Below, one piece after another: positions 60,133 to 64,000 of a stretch of DNA of 64,000 nt; position 1 is the stretch's first letter, and every line of letters starts with the position of its first letter. A model generated the notes under the pieces. The model made no database searches, was not told the DNA's origin, and saw nothing but the letters and a program-made list of their open reading frames with translations. Made by a program: the position numbers and the translations under genes. Location: positions 18,190,428 through 18,254,427 of the forward strand of contig NC_064759.1 of NCBI RefSeq assembly GCF_011397635.1, given 5' to 3'. Source of the DNA: Epinephelus fuscoguttatus. Its lineage: Eukaryota; Chordata; Actinopteri; Perciformes; Serranidae.

Positions 60133-60472
60133 GGGGTGGGGGGAAATGGATACAGCATAGTATCGTGTATCAATATTTTATGTATCGATTTTTTTATCAC
60201 ATAAATTATAAATATTCTAAATACAAATTGAACTTTTAGTAGTCTACTAGAATAAGAAAATCAATTCCTTTTTCAGTCCAATAGATACAGATTGCTACAA
60301 TGAAAATGAAGAGAGATGAACTGACTGAAAACTTTTCAAAGTTTTTCCTTTGAATCACAATATATCTCAATATGTTATCCCAATACTTCAACATTTTTAG
60401 AATCGCAATAAAATTGTATTGTGACCTAAGTATCATGATAATATTGTATCGTAGGGCCTCTGGTGATTCCCA
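60133..60472. mobile_element. Probable hAT MITE in the rab42 3' region
   Basis: The left end GGGTGGGGGGAAATGG and, on the minus strand, the right end GGGTGGGAATCACCAGAGG fit a fish hAT family; the inner part is rich in TATCG/CGATA words. Target duplications are not clear. Confidence 0.4.
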
Positions 60473-60579
60473 CCCACCAACATTTGTCACGAAGTACAGC
60501 TGTGGCAGATTTGAACATCTTTAGTATTCACGAACCACAGAATTGGACAAACCGAAATTTTGACCTAATAATGGCGCTA

Positions 60580-60830
60580 AATGAAAAGCAAAGTGACCTT
60601 GAACACCTGCAGCAAATTTCACAGCAATCCATCGAATAGCTGTCAAGACATTTCACCAAAAATGTCAACCTGCTGGTGGTGCAAGATGAAAAGCCAGGGG
60701 ATCACCAAAGTCAGCAGGAAATAATCCTCGAGGGCCGTGGACGTCTCTGCAAAATGTCACTGCAATCCATCTAACAGTATTTAGGTTTTAGAGATATTTC
60801 AGATTGAAGTGGTGGGCCAACACTGTCACG
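60580..60830 (+). repeat. Dispersed fish repeat
   Basis: Twice-repeated words CAATCCATC and GATATTTCA/GACATTTCA, plus GGGGATCACCAAAGTCA, mark a degenerate dispersed repeat with internal duplication. Class unknown. Confidence 0.45.
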
Positions 60831-61044
60831 CTGCCATCGTAGCTAAATATATAAGTTTCTGAAGTTAAATCTTGTCAGTGTCTTGTACCTACAAAGGCAT
60901 AACAATTTGTTTTAACCACTATCATAGGTGCAAAAAAGTGGTTTTCATAACAGTAAACTTCCACCACAAATCCAACTCTCCAGGGGCTGGTTTTGTTTTG
61001 ACAGTAACTTGAGTGCGTGTGGGTGACCACCACCAGTCCGAGGT

Positions 61045-61489
61045 TTAAGCACAACACTTCTTGTTGTTCTTGGTGCTGGGCTGTGCCTGGCTGGCTCTCT
61101 GTAACTGCAGCGCCTGTGGTGCCGTGCACTTGACTCCATCCCAACCCTCTTGCAGCTCTACCTCTCCGCTCAGCAGACCCTGGTAGATCCGACGAGTGAG
61201 CAGCTCGAAGGCGTCCTTGACATTCTGACCCGTCTTGGCGGAGACTTCCACATAGGGCATCCCCAGCTGCCCGGCCAGTTTCTCAGCCTCTTCCCGACTC
61301 ACCACTCTTTCCCCCTCGGCATCTCGGTCACTCTTCTGGCCCACCAGGATGAACAGAACCTTATGCGGCATCACTCGCTCGCATACCTCAGCATGCCACT
61401 CCTTAATATGGTCAAAGGAGGCTTGGTTGGTCATGTCAAACACCAGCAGGCCTCCGACAGAGTTGCGGTAATAAGAACGGGTCACTGAC
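61045..61489 (-). CDS. rab42-like coding exon 2
   Basis: Acceptor TTCTCTCCTCAG, starts by completing Arg, then SVTRSYYRNS; TAA at 61045-61047. Contains G4, G5 and the Cys tail. Confidence 0.9.
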
Positions 61490-62578
61490 CTGAGGAGAGA
61501 AGAGAGACACGCAGGGAAAACAGAAAGAGAAAAGGTTTGAATTCCAGCACATGAAAACCACCAAAGCCCTCGCTGGGGTTGTGCAGAGTTCAGACTTTGT
61601 CGTATTTCCTGTTCAAGTGAGCAAATAATCAGCTGATTCTCTGCACTGTTTGAGCTGAATTTTTTTTAGATAAGCAGACTGACAGAGTCTGTTCCTTTGT
61701 AAGAAATTGATAGCCACTGTGTTTTTATCACCCTAATCATGAAACTGTCAAGAGGCATACGGTTCCCCTGTGAGTCAGCGACTGTTAAAACCAAAGGAAA
61801 GGCTTGGTAAACGGTCCTCCCAGCAGCCAGATGGTGAAAACTTACTTCTTCATTACCTCTTTATGAAAACAAACCGGATTTGGCTGAGTTTTAGCTGACT
61901 CATGTGGGATTAAGCAGGCTACAGATACCATGCAGAGAGGAGGTAAACACAAACAGGCACAGTTTGCAATTTGTTATGGTTCATTCAACTGGAGAAATGA
62001 TTTAATGAATTTAGAGACAGAAAGAAACATGTTACTCTGAGTTTTTCTTTTTTTCAATAAATATGCTGAGCACTAAGAATAATTCCTTTTCAAAGATCTG
62101 CCTCTTCCACTTTAAGCAGTACACACACTGAATCTCTGTACACACTGCACACCGATCTTGTGAGGGTGACAGGGTGGATACACAGTGATAGCTGAGAGCA
62201 AACACTGATGAACAGCTCCGACGCGAATGGAATAACCAGTGATAGTTTATTTAGATAGCGCATTCGCATACACATGAGTCATTCCTTGAATATTTATCAT
62301 TTGAATTATTTGTTATACTGTCTCGATGTCGTTGTGCTGCAAGGCCTGGTGCATCCTCACCTGAACCTCTCTTGGCCGGCAGTGTCCCAGAACTGCAGCT
62401 TGATGCGGACTTCTGGCTCCACCTCCAGGAAGTGAACGTAGAAGTCTACACCCACCGTCTGGTTGATGGACTCCAGGAACAAGTCTTCAGTGTAGCGCTT
62501 CAGCAAGGAGGACTTGCCCACTGTGGAGTCCCCCAGCATGATGATCCTGAACTGGTACTGCCACAAAGTCAGGTCCAT
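61045..62578 (-). CDS. RAB42-like small GTPase, two coding exons, 220 residues
   Basis: Exons 62361-62578 and 61045-61489 join through an Arg codon (AG|G). The protein is a Rab GTPase, acting on membranes as a GTP switch: P-loop GDSTVGKS, switch-I Thr in QTVGVDF, switch II WDTAGQERFR, G4-position GQKSD and G5 SAKTG. It belongs to the Rab39/Rab42 group (YYRNSVGGLLVFD, then EGWDGVK near the end). The G4 motif has Gln where most Rabs have Asn. The C-terminus is KNNKKCCA, with a Cys pair followed by one residue. The ATG at 62578 (MDLTLWQYQFR) is preferred over the upstream MFFPLP frame, because a good acceptor (CCCACTACCAG) lies five bases before it. Its convergent neighbour taf12 supports the name. 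Confidence 0.9.
61490..62360 (-). other. rab42 coding intron
   Basis: 870-base intron; no repeat recognised. Confidence 0.7.
62361..62578 (-). CDS. rab42-like coding exon 1
   Basis: Starts MDLTLWQYQFRIIMLGDSTV, ends TAGQERF plus AG of Arg; donor AG|GTGAGG. A 3' splice site 5 bases upstream of the ATG implies a separate 5' UTR exon, not located. Confidence 0.9.
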
Positions 62579-62587
62579 TGTCGCTGG

Positions 62588-63700
62588 TAGTGGGAAAAAC
62601 AAAAAGAGATGATGATGAATACAGCTTGTGGGGATGCAAAAGTGTAGTTGTGGGAAAGTGAAAGAAAATACACTGCAGGAATTATAAACAAGGCTGTAAG
62701 TAAGGTTAGGAATGATTGAGGAGGAATATATTGAGTAGCCGAGATGGTTCCAAGGGGGTTGGAGAAAGAGGTTTAAAAAAAGAGATGAAACCTGTAAGGG
62801 ACTAGCAATCCCACATCAGCTTCCAACAAGTTGCTTCCCTAGCTTTGACGCTCCAAATGTTGTGAAACAGCCGCAGCAGCCACTCCTTATAAATCCCACA
62901 AATCAGTCAAGCAGGCTGTGTTTGACAGTCATCCCAGACTGCTGTGCAGTTGAGGGCCGCAACACAAGTCTCTCAGTCTCATTCCCATGGTGGTTGATCA
63001 AAATCTCTTCAAAAGCCGGTATGTGCAGGAATCTGTCCCACAAAAGTAGATCCCGGTGGAGCTGCAGCTCTCAGCTGAGTTGCTGATCTTAACTGGCACT
63101 GTTGCATGTGTATGAGAGGTGTGGACTTGAAAGTTTGCCTGTTGATACTTGACAAAAGGCGGGGCAGCACAAGGACACGGGGAGGGCTGTTGTGGAATGG
63201 GAGGGCCAGATGTGGGAGTAAAGGCAGTTTGATAAGGAAGTAGTGAATGCGTATCAAGGCAAAGCTTGTAGTTTCCCACTGTCACCATCTCTTAACTACA
63301 TGTCATCTTTAATAATCATAGACAGTGTGGGTGAGTGTGCGCAACTGTTAGCAGCAACCCTTATCACTTTATGATCCTGTCTGTGGAGTGAACACTGCCA
63401 CCAAAAAGGGGAAGTTGGGAACAATGCAGCTTTATATTCCCTGGGGAAACATTAGGAAAGGCTCAGGATATGTAATTATTTTTTCTACAATAGGTTTGTC
63501 GGACGTTTAATGTTATTTTTGTCATGTTTACATGTCTACTTTAATTTCGTCGTGGTTATTTCAGTGTTGAACACAGGTGCCAGTCATTGAAGGCTTAATG
63601 TGGTCAGAATGCAAACAGAGAACCAAAAAATAAACATCACTCCCAAACTGAGCTTTTCAAACATGATCATCCCCGGACAGTAATTAAACTACTATTAGCG
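62588..63700 (-). other. rab42 upstream region, 5' UTR intron/promoter not resolved
   Basis: A non-coding first exon should lie in this interval or beyond. Two overlapping minus frames at 62998-63288 have no domain. Confidence 0.35.
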
Positions 63701-63719
63701 TGCTATAAGTAATCATGTT

Positions 63720-64000
63720 CTAGGTCTGTTAAAGGTCTAATGTCGAGGATTTAGTGGTAACTAGTGGTGAGGTTGCAGATTGCAGCCAACTGAGACTTCT
63801 CCCATGCGCCTAGCGTCTAGGAGAACTACAGCGGTCGATGCAAAAACGCGAATGGCCCCAACTAGGCCCAGTGTTTGGTTTGTCCATTCTGGGATACTGT
63901 AGAACAACATGGCAGCGTCCATAGAGGACCCGTTCCATGTGTGGATTTAAACTTCTCATTCTATGGAGTTGTACACGACATGTCCTTAACCGCCTGGAAA
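63720..64000 (+). repeat. Dispersed fish repeat, running off the window
   Basis: Words such as GGCCCAGTGTTTGGTTTGTCC, ATTCTGGGATACTGTAGAAC and ATAGAGGACCCGTTCC belong to a repeat I have seen many times in fish. Both class and full extent are unknown. Confidence 0.45.

Noticed and set aside
62998-63288. Possible extra coding exon upstream of rab42
   Set aside because: Rab proteins start at the MDLTLW exon, and this frame has no domain or in-frame splice link.
1-64000. CRISPR arrays, operons, phage or other prokaryotic systems
   Set aside because: No regularly spaced repeats or compact co-directional genes; spliced vertebrate genes and vertebrate repeats throughout.

Overview
This window is vertebrate nuclear DNA, almost certainly from a ray-finned fish (probably a percomorph teleost). 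The genes are split into small exons with GT-AG introns and encode clear vertebrate proteins. The space between exons carries (CA)n tracts, tRNA-derived SINEs of a type common in fish, L2/CR1-type LINE tails and many small hAT-like elements. Only about 2 kb of the 64 kb is protein coding, and long open frames elsewhere are low-complexity by-products.

Layout. From 1 to about 30.7 kb there is no recognisable exon. I read this as the start of a very large first intron of a minus-strand gene whose signal-peptide exon lies at 30701-30773, with a strong GTAAGT donor and a CpG- and GT-rich upstream region. This stretch hosts at least four hAT-like insertions, some nested, a Helitron-like element (15326-16364), several SINEs and a duplicated homeodomain-site element near 4.4 and 4.9 kb. 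From 31.6 to 33 kb there is a cluster of transposon remnants, including a Harbinger-type Myb-like fragment and an L2-type LINE tail. From 38998 to 51596, minus strand, I could assemble a complete seven-exon gene for a 297-residue, two-Ig-domain, single-pass membrane receptor with a short tail; I do not recognise the family. Its introns hold a second, inverted copy of the Helitron-like element and a large fold-back palindrome.

At 52.7-54.4 kb two LINE fragments meet tail to tail. From 54.8 to 58.5 kb, plus strand, is a complete taf12 gene (TFIID/SAGA histone-fold subunit, 131 residues, five coding exons). From 61.0 to 62.6 kb, minus strand, is a complete rab42-like small GTPase gene (220 residues, two coding exons), convergent with taf12. 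From memory, human TAF12 and RAB42 are also neighbours on chromosome 1p35, so this looks like a conserved block.

The genes are not a pathway: taf12 is a housekeeping transcription factor subunit, rab42 a membrane-traffic GTPase and the Ig gene a probable immune or adhesion receptor. I found no new multi-gene system. The most interesting items are the unassigned Ig receptor, the giant-intron gene start, a near-consensus REST (RE1) site carried inside a hAT-like element, and the paired Helitron-like copies with matching A/T insertion flanks.
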